Shown: positions 36,476-49,380, numbered from the stretch's first letter. The stretch: 64,000 bases of DNA from Isoetes taiwanensis (GCA_021234155.1 JAJEKV010000053.1:4990488-5054487), one strand, 5' to 3'. Numbers and translations: made by a program. The notes: generated by a model from the sequence alone, not told the origin.

Positions 36476-38901
36476 TGTTGCCCCTTTTGGGCAACATGGA
36501 CCAACATGATACTTAGAGTTTCAAGATTGGAAGATATTTGTTGAAGTTTGGAAGACATGTGGTTAGCTTTTGAGGTTTCATCTTAAGTTATTTCCTATCA
36601 CCATGGGGTAAGAGTTAGTGCTATTTTGATCCCCGCTAGAGTTTGGAAGAAATTTGTCCAAGATTGGAAGACCCTTGGGATCTTGCTTATATAGCCTAAT
36701 TCTTTCCTTTGAGGAAGTTTTTCTAAGTTACATTTTTATTTTTGAAGACCAAGCAGAGGATATAGCAAGTTATACAAGGAGCTACAAAGCATTTTGCTCA
36801 AATTCATTTATATGGAGCTTAATTGAGTTGCACCAATGGTTTAGGAGTCACACTTATGAAGATGGTCACTTGGGAATTGATATTTGCTCTTATATTGGCC
36901 TTGAAGTTTGGAAGATTTTTTAGAAGATTGGAAGACCCTTAGGCCTTGAGCAAAACTATGTTCATCATAAGGTATGATTTGAGCTTTTGAGATAAGATCA
37001 TGTGCTGCTGTGGGTTTCCATCCTTCATCTATTCCACCTTTCCATACCTCACTTCCACCTTTTCATACCCTCTTCCATTACTTCACTACCTATATTTTTA
37101 TTGGCCTCACCATCACTTGTAAATTGCTCTCAAAAGATCATAAAAAACCTCAAGAGCAATGGAGTTTGATTTTTACCATCATCTCATCCTTCTAAACCCC
37201 ACCATAGCTTTTTCCACTATTTTTCCATTTGTTTTTGATTTTTTTTCCACCATTTCCAAGTTTGAAAATCCATTGACCAAGGTCAAAAGGGCCAAAATTT
37301 CGAGTATTTCAGTTTGACCTGGAAACCCTCCAGATTTGAAGCTTGACCAAAATGAGCTAAATTGGCTTTTTAAAAATCAAAAAAAGACCTTGGGAAGCCT
37401 CTCAAAATTTATTTTTGGGATGCGCCGAGAAAAAAAAAAATAAAACCTATTCTAGCCTATATCTACCCTATCACTATTTTCCACCTCAGCCCCCCCCCAT
37501 TGGTCCACGTGGCGCCAGGGGTGGCCTCCGTAACACGAGTGGCACAACCCTTCTGCATGGCACGCACAGTTATTAGCTGGGTCAGCATTAAGCCTTATAT
37601 ACATGAGCCTCCAGAACCATTTTAGCCTGTGGGATATATGGCCTTCAAGAATTTTTCGATGAACCCTAAGAAATAGAGGAACTCGCTAACCGGCCAATTC
37701 GTGCCATAACTTGATTGGATCCCGCCCTTTTCCTCCCGATTTATCCTCCTAGACCTTTTCCGAAATCCCTGGAACCCTTTGTGGCACTTGATTGATAGAA
37801 ACTTGCTCAGATTAGGCCGGAAATCATTGAACCGAGCTGGTTTTTGGGAAGGACAGTTTTTAATCTGGGAATACAGATCATTTTTTTTACCCCTGAGATA
37901 TACCTCTCGCGGATCCGGGCATTCTATATTCTTGATATTTTCATGATCTGTTCTACTCCAAATTCAGCTAATTCTGCTCGAGATTGAAGATTGACTGCAT
38001 TGTGTTTGAAGACCGACTGTGTTGTGACTGACCCGACATCAAAACTTCTACTACAACTCAAATTATCTTCTTATTTTCTTCTTTTGATGATTTTCGATTT
38101 TTAGAAGCTCACAAGTGCCTTTGAGATTTATTCTCGTGCATTATCTTGGGAATTATTTGTCGAGACTTTAACTCCCCGTGATATCTCCGGTTATAATGCA
38201 TATTCTCGCCTCGAAAAATAGTGTTAGCATTTTCTCATATTACAAATCTATTACTGCTGTCAAAACCAATAGAAATCGATATTTCAAGATGAAACCAAAT
38301 TTAATAGTCATTTCTCATCCTTAAATAGACTTGAGTAGTGTTTATATGCAAAAAAGACAAAGGAAAAGTAGCTTTTCCATAATCAAGTATGTGATCGTGA
38401 TGTAAATTGAGTCCTGTGGTCTATCTCAGAAAAAATCATAGTGTTTGCTTATCAATTAAACCTTATGCACGTGATCTAGGGTTCATTTTGAAGCTGTCTG
38501 CACAAACCCCAACTCAAAATTCGTCACCAAACTCCATCTGCAAATTTTGGTTCTCTGTTTTGGCATTGACCACTTTTTGACTGAGCTTTGACATTGATTT
38601 TCTTGGTCTTCCTTTATCCAAATCAAGACAGACTTTCACCAGTAGCTTCCTCTGCTTGTTTGTGAACCATACCAAAAATCCAAACTCAAAAAATCTTTAA
38701 AGTGTGATTGCTGGATTGATTTTGGCTCGGATCTTTTTCTCGCTTGTGGATTGTAGTGATTTGGAAAAATCTAGCATTTCAAATTGAGTTCTTTTGCTTA
38801 TATGATTGAGGATTGATCACCCTAAGTGATCTGGAGGTCCTGACCAGTTTTCTTTGTACTTCCTTTGAGGTTAGGCTAAAATTCCAGGTTTTAGGCTAAC
38901 A
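36476..38901 (+). repeat. Element B 3' LTR
   Basis: 2426 bp, the partner of 26677-29108. Ends GGCTAACA followed by the TGGGG target duplication. Confidence 0.95.
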
Positions 38902-38906
38902 TGGGG
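38902..38906. repeat. Element B target-site duplication, right
   Basis: TGGGG, as at 26672-26676. Confidence 0.9.
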
Positions 38907-39964
38907 TCATCATCCCAGTTCCGATGGGGCAGGTAGGGATCACTCCCTCCAGAGATCTACATGCTGACTCAAGGTGACTAGAGGGCCACTACCCGTATTC
39001 GACTGAACCCACTGGAAAGTGTACACCACTTCACGGGTGTCGAGCCCATGCCTTACCCACACTCAGTGGTAAGCCATTAGGCCTAGTCACAATGATCCCC
39101 GGTAGGCTTTACACACCAGAGGGATCGTTCAAGAGTCAGAACATGAACCTCCTTCTCCCGGCCTGCCCCTTCACCCACAACTGTGTGTGGCTCTCAGACA
39201 ATGTGTCGAATCTACAGTGTGCTAGAGAGGCTACTCTAGGAGCATCAACTACAAGCTTTAGGGCCTCTACCCCCCTTCCCAATACAAGGAGTTCACAGAG
39301 ATACATCATCCAAATACATCACAGAAGAACTAAAGAACTAGATCTAATCATAGAGTTAGGTTCTTTAGTTAGTGTCCGAGATCTAAGATCTAGATAGCTG
39401 CTATGGGCAATTTAATAGTCTAAACCCACCGATTCTATGACTAGAAGACGGTTTAAGCTATTAAATTGACCAAATACCTGATCCTTGAGTGGCTCCTCCC
39501 GACCTCGAAGTTCAACCATCCCGGCCGGGCTGATCAATTCGTGGGAACCGATGGCGCATTCGCTTGGGCGGTGTTCTGGGAGGCGGTTTTGGCCTCGGGC
39601 AGCCAAAACCGAGCTCTAAAACCCTAAGGACTAAAAAACTAGCAAGCTAGGGTTTTCCTACCCTAAATAGACATGGGGTTTAGGCTAGGGTTTCCAATTA
39701 CCCATTTTGGCATGTGGGATAATTGGAAAGGCCCCACTTGCCTTTAATGGCTCGGTGGCAAAATATGCCAACATGGAAAGGTGTGCCCACATTAATGTGC
39801 ACATATGCACATTAATAATATATGAACACTCCTAGCAAGTTGCCCCTAGGGCTACTTACCTGGCTATCCGTTGGCGTACACGTCGGTCGGAGTGGCGGCG
39901 GTAATGCTGCGTGGCAAAGCAAAGATACGCCCCGGGACCGTGATAATCGCGGCCGAACGTCACA
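38907..39964 (-). repeat. Element C 3' LTR, proximal part
   Basis: Continues the LTR cut by element B and matches about 50450-51496. Ends GAACGTCACA, the complement of the LTR start, directly next to the polypurine tract. Confidence 0.93.
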
Positions 39965-40849
39965 TTCTCCCCACCTTGAAATGATGATGTCCGCAGCATC
40001 GTGGGTCTCCCCACCTTGGGATCTTCCTAACCTGCAACCTGCAATCAACGTGATGCCTACAATATAATATTTATACATTTATCAAGATTACCCTAAGGTA
40101 ATATTTTTAGAACATTATTACGTCATTATACTATGGAATACTTATCAATTCATAACACCATTAACAAGTTATTCACTATCTTAAGTTAGACAAAATTTCA
40201 ACATTTCATATCTATAATTATTGTCCGAGGTACTCTTCATTCCTTGCAACACATTCCAACAAAACTTGTGTTGCAAGTCTTAGCTCTCGACCTCCTTGCC
40301 CTCCCGAGCTTCCACCGCCTCGCAGTGCGACACCACGTTAGTACCGCTTTTAATTATTTAATAAATTTTGGTTATATGGTGACCACCCCACCTATCTACA
40401 TGAATGCATGGCTAATCTCGTAGGAAGAGGATGAATCTTCCATAATGGCCGTGGAGACAGCCTATATGCCTATATGTCGCTCATGCCTACACCTCTAGTT
40501 GCTGGGTGGAGGATATCCTTCTCGTGGGGGCGTGAAGGATGGATTCCTCCTATCAAGGCATATATGGGGCTAAAGGTGCTTTCCCTATCAATGCATTCCT
40601 TAATGACCTCTTTTTTCTCGAGGTCGCCTACTCCGCGGGACGAAGTAGACTTTCTAATCTACCTTCCACTCGCCCAAGCGAAACGGTCATGCCTACGTTG
40701 ACACACACCACGCCCCTAGAGATCACCGTAGTGGTCTCATCATTTCGGTAACAACGCATGCAACCCATACTAAGCATAGGTGGCACGCGAGATTAATCCT
40801 AACTATACAAGAATTAACCTACACAAATCGACATGCCCGAGCCGATTTC
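39965..40849 (-). other. Element C 3' UTR with polypurine tract
   Basis: TTCTCCCCACCTT at 39965-39977 is the polypurine tract AAGGTGGGGAGAA on the minus strand. A second copy (TCTCCCCACCTT) lies about 40 bp further in, as in element A. The remainder matches A's 61410-62354 and is noncoding. Confidence 0.85.
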
Positions 40850-42470
40850 TTCTGAGATGACCTTGCCGCCCCATTGCTCCATAAACCGTGGGTACCGCTT
40901 ACTAAATCCTTCTTAAGTACCCACGTCGCGTTTTCCATCGGCAAGTGTTTCCACTTGACCAAGTATTGAGGAACTCCGACCTCCTTGTCTTCTTGAAAGC
41001 TTTATCAAGAATCATTTTCGAACTATTTCCGGTTGCTCTCCGTCATTTCCAACAACGTTGAGTGTCCAAGACTTCGTTCTCGATTTGGAGTATGCTTCTT
41101 CAAAGAAACTCCTTTTGGAAGACCTTATGAATCTTTAGGTGTGCTGGCAAATCCAACTTGTAGGATTGATTACCTACTCTCTTGATTATTCTCAAGGGTC
41201 CAGCCCACCTTGGAGCAAGCTTCTTGCAATTGCCAATCTCGAAGCCACCGCTTCACCTTTATCTTGAGCCATACATCATCTCCAACTTTGAACTCTCTCT
41301 TCCATGCTCGATGCTTGTCTACGATGCTCTTCTCGACGACTTCTGCTGCTAGCAGATAACCTCGAACTTCTTCCACGAAGCCGCCGATATCGGCCAACAT
41401 CCGGCAAGTAAACTTCTACTTTTGACACGGGGTTGTGCCAAGTGTCCGGAGTTAGGCAATCGATAGCCATAATTGATCATAAATGGCTACATTTGGGACG
41501 ATTCCCGCTTGGTGCTATTGTATGCAAACTCCACCAAGTGAATAAATTCTTCCCACATACTTTGCTTATTCCGCATATAGTTTTGTAGCATGTCTTCTAA
41601 GATCCTCGTTGGTCCGCCTCCGTCCGCCATCCGTCTGAGGATGATACGCCGTGCTCATGGATAGCTTGGTCTGAATCGCCAGAAAGAGGTCTTGCCAAAA
41701 GGCACTCATGAACTTCGGATCCCCTCGCCTGAGATAATCTCCTTGGCATGCCATGAAGCCTGAAGATCTCTTTGGTGAAGAGCTTTGTCAGATCCATAGT
41801 CAGATTCAGGGTCCCCGCAAGGCACAAAATGTGCCATCTTCGACAACTTGTCGACCACTACCATCAAGGCATCCTTGCCTCTCACTGTTCTTGGGAGTCC
41901 CGTGGATGAAATCCATGCTGATTACCTCCCACTTAGCGCTTGGCACCGCTTAATGGCTCTAGTGCCCCCGAATTTGAGTTGCTCCGCCTTCGTCACGGCA
42001 TATTGACATTCCTTGATGTAGCGAAGCTATGTGCTTCTTCATTCCTGGCCAATAATAGCTGCCGCAGACTTTGAAATATGTTTTCATGAATCCCGCATGG
42101 CCAGCTATTGGGTCAACAGCGGTCGTGGAGGATCAATTTCTTACCCCCGATGACTCGGGCACGCACAACTTATCCTTATGATATAATAGGTTGCCCTCCT
42201 TCTTAAAATGCTTGAAGGCTTCCCGCTCTTTATCTGTTCTAGCCTCCCTAGAGAGGCTTGCCCATACTTCTCTGAAGTCTACATCCATTGGCAAGGACTC
42301 CTCAATCTTCTTACCAAAGTCGCTGGAGAGCGTCGAAATTGCGTTGCAATGCACTCTAGTTGTCAGGGGATGCCTTGAAAGCGCATCTGCTACCACATTG
42401 AGCTTCCCCGGCTTGTAGACTATATCAAAGTCATATTCTTCGAGGAACTCCATCCATCTCCTGCCTACCG
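40850..42470 (-). pseudogene. Element C integrase with chromodomain
   Basis: On the minus strand LNVVADALSRHPL marks the RNase H end, then come DKLCVPESSG and the HHCC region, the core (frames 41827-41566, STAYHPQTDG), EFKVGDDVWLKIKVKR, and a chromodomain EFLQYLVKWKHLP ... ATWVLKKDL near 40970-40900. It closely parallels A. Many frame breaks. Confidence 0.85.
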
Positions 42471-43650
42471 ATTAAGGTGTGGTTGCGTGAATACATATTG
42501 AGGCTCGATGGTCGGTATCCAATTGGAACTTCCTTCCCAAGAGATAGTGCCTCCATATTCTTAATGCCCCGACAACCGCAAGCAATTCCGATCGCGGCGT
42601 TGGCGCCTCTCGGCCGTTCATCTTCCCCGAATCATACGCTACCACACGCTCTTCTTGCATAAGCACCGCACTGTAGCTATCTTACTCGCGACTGTTGCTA
42701 CAAGCTTGTCTTTCTCCGGTCCCCAGGTCAAGACAGGCCGCCGCCGAGCTTCTTTCAACAATTCAAACCCCTTTTGGGCTTTCTTGTGCCAATGCTCTAC
42801 CCAATCTTTTCACCTTCTCTCGCCTCGCCAGTCCGTTAACAGGGGCTGCTATCTTAGCAAAGTTCTTCACCTAACTTCCAGTAGTACCTCAAGCTAGACC
42901 GAGAAAACTTCGACCTCGCACATATTCTTCGGCCGCCCCAATCATCGCTTCAATCTTGGCGGGTCCGCCGAGATGCCTTCGCCGAGATCACATGACCGAG
43001 GTATTCCACCTTCTCTGCTATGGCGGCACTTCGACAACTTGGCGCATAACCGTGCCTCTTCAACTTTCTAGCACCCCTTCTCAAGTGTTGCACGTGTTCT
43101 TCAAGGGATCTCGCTATACACCAAAATGTCATCAAAAAAAACAATCACAAAGGTGTCTAGGAACTCCTCGAAGATATCGTTCATGAGCCTCATGAACGAT
43201 GGGGCATTTGATAAGCCGAAAGGCATTACCGCGGAACTCATAATGCCCATACAAGGCGTCCCTCGGCGGTCTTGTGGATATCTTCCTCCTTTATCCGTGT
43301 CGATGATAACCCGACCTTAAGTCGATTTTTGAGAAGATCTTTGCTCCTTGAAGCTGATCCATCAAGTCGCCCCGATCTTGAAGCGATACTTGTTCTTAAT
43401 GGTGTGCTTATTCAACTGTCTATAGTCTATGCACATCCTCAAAGATCCATCCTTCTTCTTGACAAAAAGAATGGGCGCTCCAAACGGCGAGACACTAGGT
43501 CTAATGAAACCTAGGTCGAAAGCAGCCCTTGAATCGCTTTTTCAAACATAACAACTCCGTTGTCATTCTATATGGAGCCTTGCTTGTTGGCTTTGTTCCT
43601 GTTCGAAAAGTGCTATCTCGCACTCGACTCCCCTATAAGGAGGGAGCTGC
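42471..43650 (-). pseudogene. Element C reverse transcriptase and RNase H
   Basis: Degraded pieces correspond to A's RT. The catalytic motif near 43120-43140 reads FFDD, as in A, instead of YxDD. RNase H remnants such as VLMQEERVVAYDSGKMN (42666-42472) follow, with later frame breaks. Small indels at CAG/CTG-like sites are dense here. Confidence 0.8.
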
Positions 43651-43656
43651 TTGATC

Positions 43657-44553
43657 TCATCCGGAAAGAGATCGTGGAACTCCGCGGATCAACTTAGTTA
43701 TTTGCTTCGCAACTTTGAGCATCTTGTCTTCTTTGCTTCCTTCCAATTCCGGCTCACTAATCTCAAGCTTGAAGATGTATGCCACTTGCTCACTCTTGAT
43801 GCACTTGAACAGTCGTTTAGAAGACATACACTGCATGATGGGAACAACTTCTTTACCTGTTATCTCAATGATCTTGCCGTCGGGTGTTGGGAAGGTCACC
43901 TTCCGCTTTCCACAATCAATAATGGCCCCTGCTGGTCCAAGGTACTCCATACCTATTATCAAGTCGTATTTGCCGATGCCCATTACTTCTGCCCCCATCT
44001 GGATCTTAATCCCTGGCAAGTCGATGTCAAAGTTGATTCTTTTACCTGCCGTCTGCCTTACTGCTCCACTTGCTAAGACAACGGGCCTTGGCTTTGACTT
44101 TAATGGTTTCAACTTCAACATTTGAACCATTCTGGGGGATGCAAAGTTATGGCTACTTCCCGAATCTATCAGGACTATAAATGACTTGGCCTTGGCCTTC
44201 CCTACTGTGGAAATTACTTTATACTGGCTCTCTGCTTGCTCTGTATCTATTGCGGCAAAGATATGACACTCACCCTGAATGTAGTCGCGGGCCTCCTCGC
44301 CGCCGCCGCGACAGAAAGTGTCCCAATCTCCCAACTCGCTAGGCCGCAGACTCATGACATATGGGCAGTTCATTGGCCCTATGGCCCCGGCTGGAAACAC
44401 CTGAAGCAAAGCTTCTTTTCTATGCACTCTGTCTCTTTTCCTTGGGCATGGCTCCGCGTAAAGGATCGACCGCTTTGGAGTAGTTTGACCCTTCCCGCTT
44501 TTGTCTTTGAAAGACACCCGCTTCTTCTCCCCGCCGCTTCCCTTGATTGCCAC
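43657..44553 (-). pseudogene. Element C gag zinc knuckle region and protease
   Basis: A 298-codon frame contains sequence matching the end of A's gag, then SFIVLIDSGSSHNFASPRM with the protease DSGS site, GKYDLIIGMEYLGPAGAIID and the linker to RT. A lacks about 40 residues of this linker after the MQCMSSKRL motif. Confidence 0.85.
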
Positions 44554-45625
44554 TATATGGGGCTCTAGCTGGTCCTGGGCGGGCCGTCCCTCGGGCTAAA
44601 ACCGCCGCCTTGCCTTTATCTTGGTAATCTACCTGCCTCCGCCCGCTATTCTCGAGGTCCCGTTCCTTGCAAGCTTATTGCCTTGGACTCCGCTCGACAT
44701 CGTTCTAGGGTTTATTGCCCTTACAAGCTTGCGTGGATCTCCTCATTCAGACCTTCAATGTAGCTTTCCATCGCATGCTTCTCACCTAACTTTGGCACAT
44801 ACAAATTTTAGCCTCATAAATTCCTCCGTATATTTTCAGACGACTTGTTGCCTTGCTGCAACCTCGTAGAACTCGCCGCATCATACCGACTTGTGCTCTC
44901 TTGGAACGTAATGGCGCTTTGAAGGCTTTTAGCAAACTTCTTGAACCCGCAAGCATCCCCGCTTAAGCCATGAGCCTTGGCATAGCCCTTCCACCAAATG
45001 CGCTTACGCTTCCCTTCGTGTTATTTTGCCACCCCCGCCTTTATCCTTATCCTTCATACCATAGGCATTGCCGATTCGGCTCATCTCGCAAGCTGCTTGC
45101 CTCGCCTCCATGCTCGACCCGTTTCGCCCGAGAATTGCTCGAGCTTCCTGGCCTTCCAAACATTTCCCAATGCGTAGTCTACTTTCTTCCGTAGTCATAG
45201 GTTCTTGTGTCCCTTTGTCGTTCGTCCGGGTGTTCCTCTTCGCCTTTAATGCATTAGGACTTGGTTCTCGCCCTTCTTCTTCCTCGAATCGAGTCCGAAT
45301 CGAGCTTGAGTCTGAGGAGTCCGAGCTGGGGACCTTCCTCTCTTGCTCTTCTTCTTGTCTCTACCGTTCTCCGAGCTGATGCTTGCGGCGGCTTGGCGTT
45401 ACCCACCGAACCCGCTTCAGCATGCGGCTAGCAAAGCCTTTATCCGCTCGAGGTCCGTCCTCATTTGCGATATTTCTTCTTCTCGGGGTCATTTGTCCAA
45501 ATTCTTCAAGCTGGTTTTGCCGGGCGGGCTCCGGGCGGACTCTCATTCCTCTATAAGTTCCCGCAGATTTGTCGTTCTCCTGGCGCTTAGGCCTCTAGTC
45601 GCATACACAAGTGGTTCATAGCTAC
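44554..45625 (-). pseudogene. Element C gag
   Basis: Minus-strand pieces match A's gag: RIGNAYGMKDKDKG (45004-45198), the WWKGYAKAHGLS segment, YVPKLGEKHAMESYIEGL and the RAINPRTMS region. Broken by many small frameshifts. Confidence 0.75.
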
Positions 45626-45775
45626 ATGGTTAGTTTTCCTTGTTTTCTTGCATTATTTATGTTTGTTGGCATGGTTGGGGGGACACAAAATATATCAACA
45701 AAACATTTATAGTGCAAGAGAATATTATATTTATATTTTATATTACACTAATACAAAAATTACAACTACGGCTAA

Positions 45776-47311
45776 TCATTCCTGTTGTCGCCGGTAAGAT
45801 GGATTATCCTCCAGGAACTTTTTCACTTGGGCTGTTCCCACTGAATGGCCCAAGTTCCTAAGGACATTGGCTGGAGATCCACCTTGTAATGCTCTTGCCA
45901 AATCTTCTATTCTCGGTGGGAGGTATAAGCATCGCCATCTTACTGCCTTGCCTTTGTAAGGTATGGCGAAGTCGAAGACGTCGAGTGCTACCGCTCTCTT
46001 CACCAGGATTGCATACTCGGTATTAAGGGGTAACCGCGCATGCCGGCCGAATCCTGAGAGTGCAATCAGCAACGATACTCCTTCCTCGCCTCTGGGGGTG
46101 AACTTGCGGTGGATAACCGCTATTCTTCCATCCATCAGCAGTGGCAGGTAATACCGTAGTGACCTGTCGTTGAGGCCGGGTCCTCGGCCACTCTGCAGAT
46201 CCAGCTCTCAGGTTCGCTTCGAAGTCATCAACCTCCACCGTGGTGGGCTCCCCCGTAGTCTCTCGACAAGGCTGGGCCCTCCCGAGGTCGAATTCGCTGT
46301 CCTCTCCGGGGAGGTGCTCATGGACGAGCTTGCCGTTAGGATGTTTGAGGTCGCATAGCGGATCCCCATCCGTCCTGAAGAGCAAGGAACTCTTCCTCCG
46401 CTCGGTAGCTTGTTTCTCCGGCTTTAATGCGCCTCCATAACCCCGCCTGATGTTGCCGTAGGCTTGGATGTCGAGGTAAACTCTCGTGTAAGTGTCGGCT
46501 TCCCCTTACTTGGAGGGGAAAGTCCGGATTCTCCTGGACGATGAAGTCGCCCAAGTCCGCTCTTCTGAGTTGGTGCAAAGCAACTCTTCGAGTGCCTGCT
46601 CCTTTCCCCTCCGGGAGGTTTTGAATGTCGCTTAGGAGCAGAAACTCCTCACCTTCGACAATAATGGGAGCTAGGCTTGTGATGCCTAACCCAAGGGGTG
46701 GCGCGACTCTGAGAGTCTGCCGGCTTCTTCGGGGTCTTGCCACTCTGCTCACGCTTGCCCGCTCTTCCGCTGGGTCGAGCTCGACATAGTCTTCCTCTTC
46801 TTCTGATTCCTGTTCATCCGAGTCTTCTTCCTTCCCTTCGTGCTCCTGTTCATACTGTGTGAGGAGCCGTTGTTCTGCTGCTATGGCCAATGGGTCCACG
46901 TCCATGGGGGAATGGAGGTTTCCCCCACGGTGTTCTCGGCACGGTGGGTGAGAAAGATTGTCGGCGGTGTTGAAAGAGAAGTACTTGGTCCCGCTGGGAT
47001 TAGGACCATTGGCTCGGTGTGCGGTGCGCCTTTTGTTTGTGAGGTATTTGGCGATGTTCGGGACATCGCCTAATGCGCCCTAGTGGACCTGCCTTTAGGA
47101 ACAAAATAGCCTACACAAAGGGGAGTTGCACTAGCCGGGTTCTACCCTAGCTTGGAACTCAGTCAAGACTCTACTATAAGCTTGGGTCGCGTGCAAGGTT
47201 GCTTGGACATCTACCTCCTTCCTGAAGATCTGGAAGATTTGGTCGACGTCGGCCTCGGTGATATGTTACCGGGCGCTGTACTCATCATCCGGTGGAAATC
47301 GAAGTTGCCAT
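45776..47311 (-). pseudogene. Element C ORF2, unknown accessory protein
   Basis: Starts with an ATG at 47311 (MATSIST) about 111 bp after a TATAAATA box and ends with KKFLEDNPSYRRQQE. It aligns along its length with A's ORF2: EADVDQIFQIFRKEVDVQAT, LGDVPNIAKYL, MDVDPLA, an acidic stretch (EEEEDYVELDPAEE), ITSLAPIIVEGEEFLLLSDI, then MDGRIAVIHRKFTPRGEEGV and LIALSGFGRHAR. No known domain is recognised. Conservation between two diverged copies shows that it was under selection in the element. Several frameshifts. Confidence 0.75.
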
Positions 47312-47421
47312 TGATTAATTGCGTAAGAGGGTAACAAACGGTTGCAAGAGCCAGGGAGTTGAGAAATCGGCTAGAAGGGCAGGAGCAGATTTGTAGGGTG
47401 CTATCCGAGAAGTGAGGGGTC

Positions 47422-47429
47422 TATTTATA
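47422..47429 (-). promoter_or_regulatory. TATA box of ORF2 (element C)
   Basis: TATAAATA on the minus strand, about 111 bp before the ORF2 ATG. Confidence 0.7.
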
Positions 47430-47619
47430 GAAACGGGAAAACCCTAATTTTTGGATGACTTGAAAATTTCCTAGGGTTGGGTAATTCTAGCCTATCCGAG
47501 GTCAAAATGGGAGTTTGAGGACTATATGGGATGCTTGAACAAGGCTAGATTACCTAAAAGATGCTATGCAATAGGTTGAAGGTGACTTTGACAAGTCCCT
47601 GGTGAAGAAATGGTAAGAG

Positions 47620-47890
47620 GTCTCACTTGCGCCTACCGCTTCAAAACTAACTTTTAGTTCTTTGACCCGGCGTTGAAAGCCGTGAGACATCGGGCCTCAT
47701 TTCGATCAAAAGCTGTCTAATTTGGGTAAACTAATGGTGTAAGGGTGATGGGCTCATCAAATCAGGCAGAATTGACCCCTTTATTTGGTCGATTTGGAGC
47801 TGTTTTGGTCAAGTTTATGAGGTCTCGACGGCTTGCGCCTCGCTTCAAAACTAACTTTTAGTTTTCGCGACCGGCGCCGAGTGTGAGACA
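47620..47890 (-). promoter_or_regulatory. Two palindromes upstream of ORF2 (element C)
   Basis: 47620-47688 and 47821-47890 each have GTCTC-type outer arms, GCGCC/GGCG inner arms and a central AACTAACTTTTAGTT. They are slightly decayed copies of the palindromes before ORF1. Confidence 0.8.
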
Positions 47891-48015
47891 TCATGTCTCG
47901 GCTTGCAAATGTCCTATTTCACTGAAATAAAAGCTAAAACTTATTAATTTGCTCTAATTAACCAAGTTTATGTCATCAAGGTACACAAAATTGCTCTATA
48001 TTACAAAATTTTTAA

Positions 48016-49271
48016 TTATTTACAACAAAAAGTTTCTAAGGCCGTTCTCCTTTTTATGCGGGTCGCAAGACTCATGTCTTGTCGCATTAGGGTTACCGCT
48101 TTGGCGTGGGCGGCTGTTGAATCTTCAAAATGTTGCACTATCTTTGCCTCAGCCGCCTCTTGCATTGCCGGCGCCCTCGTCAAGTGACTCTAAAGTACAT
48201 TGTAGGCTGCATCACTTCTCGCACCAAAGGCGAGGGGGCCGCGAGGAATGGGGAGACCCGTGGCTACTTGTTGGAAGTGTCTAATCTCCCTTAGCTCTTC
48301 TCTCCACCTCCTTTCTATCAGCTTTCTTCTTTGGTGGTGGCTTGGGAACCTTGGGCTTGATTGGTGGCGGCTTCAAGGTCTGGCACTTTGTGCGCCCTCC
48401 CTCGATGATCGACCACTGTTTTCTTCATAGTACTTCTTTGTAGGCTTCCCATTTCTTCATATAAGCCTCGTGCTCCCTCATCTTTCTTTTCGTATATCTT
48501 TACCACATGCGGTGGCGTAAGCTTCAAACAGGCCAGTCGTGCTACTTCTTTCTATCCCCTTAGAGATTTTCGGGGGTTTACGCACTTGGTCTTCTTTGGG
48601 GTTGCTCGGTCTTGGCTGGTCGGGCACTACACGTTGCGTCGTCAGGGTGCTTAGAAGAGCTTCCACCTGCAGCATTAGGGTTGAAGTCCCCATCGGAAAG
48701 TCGTCGGAGGAGTTGGGAGGGGTTGCGTCGGCTTGCGGCTCCTTGATGGCGATCTTGGGGTTAGGCCTCTTCCTCGTGAGGCGATCCTTGACTTCCTTGT
48801 GCCAATACGAACTTCCCTTTCGCCTTCTTCTTCTCTTCTGCTGCCTTTTGTTCCTCTTCCTCCCTTTTCCTCTTTTTGTCTTCCTTTTTCTCTTCTGGCC
48901 TTTCGTACTTTTCGATGAACCTTCTAAGATGCGCTACCTCTGGTAGCTCGGACTGTCACTTGCTCATCTGCTCGAGGATCTCGGTGGATCGCGTCTGAAT
49001 GGTCTTACGCTTGTTCTGCTGCGGATCTCCGCTTCTATTTCTTCATACACCTCCCTCGTCTCCTCGTCCATGGGTTGGTGATGTGGCCTCGTCACTCCGC
49101 TTTGCTGATTGAAGACATCAATCGGCTCGGATCAATCCTGCTCCTCGTCAGAAGGCGAGCGACCCCCTCGCTTGAGCCTCTCACGAAGCATCTTCGAATG
49201 ATCTCCATCTCAGTGGCGCTGGTGGTTTCGCCTGGGCGACGCTTCCTTGCGGTCTGTTTGGTTCGGGCCAT
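48016..49271 (-). pseudogene. Element C ORF1: histone H3-like protein
   Basis: The ATG at 49271 opens MARTKQTARK followed by RRPGE, the same H3 tail as in A. Five of the ten codons differ synonymously from A and none differ in amino acid. Further on come MDEETREVYEEIEAEI, a basic KRKREEE-type stretch, EAYMKKWEAYK and a Pro/Lys tail (LKPPPIKPKVPKPPPKKK), all parallel to A. The H3-type fold follows at 48300-48016: LREIRHFQ, then a damaged middle, then MQEAAEAKIVQHFEDS and HAKAVTLMRQDMSLATRIK. This keeps MRQD where H3 has MPKD and TRIK where H3 has RRIR. Frameshifts occur in the insert and there is one stop in the fold. Confidence 0.9.
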
Positions 49272-49372
49272 GCTTTACGGATCGTCAATCGGATAAAAGC
49301 GCCGAAAGATCGCCTAAGTTGGGAAGAGCGGATTTCTAGGGCTTGGACGAAAAAATGAGGGGGTTCTACATC

Positions 49373-49380
49373 TATTTATA
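49373..49380 (-). promoter_or_regulatory. TATA box of ORF1 (element C)
   Basis: TATAAATA on the minus strand, 102 bp before the ORF1 ATG. The leader contains TTAGGCGATCTTTCGGCGC, related to the leader in A. Confidence 0.75.

Larger units (their letters stand above)
26677..38901 (+). mobile_element. Element B: Tat/Athila-like Ty3/gypsy LTR retrotransposon
   Basis: A 12.2-kb element with 2.43-kb LTRs (TGTTGCC ... GGCTAACA), TGGGG target duplications, a tRNA-Gln type primer site, gag with zinc knuckle, protease, an extra RNase H, reverse transcriptase, a second RNase H, integrase, a degenerate antisense ORF and a pyrimidine-rich tandem repeat before the 3' LTR. No chromodomain is seen. It sits in the 3' LTR of element C and is therefore younger than C. 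Pol is broken by several frameshifts. Confidence 0.93.

Noticed and set aside
43651-44568. Plus-strand frames of 100-140 codons
   Set aside because: Antisense shadows of the element C gag-protease region, whose motifs are on the minus strand.
49075-49296. Plus-strand 73-codon frame
   Set aside because: Shadow of the minus-strand ORF1 of element C, which starts within it.
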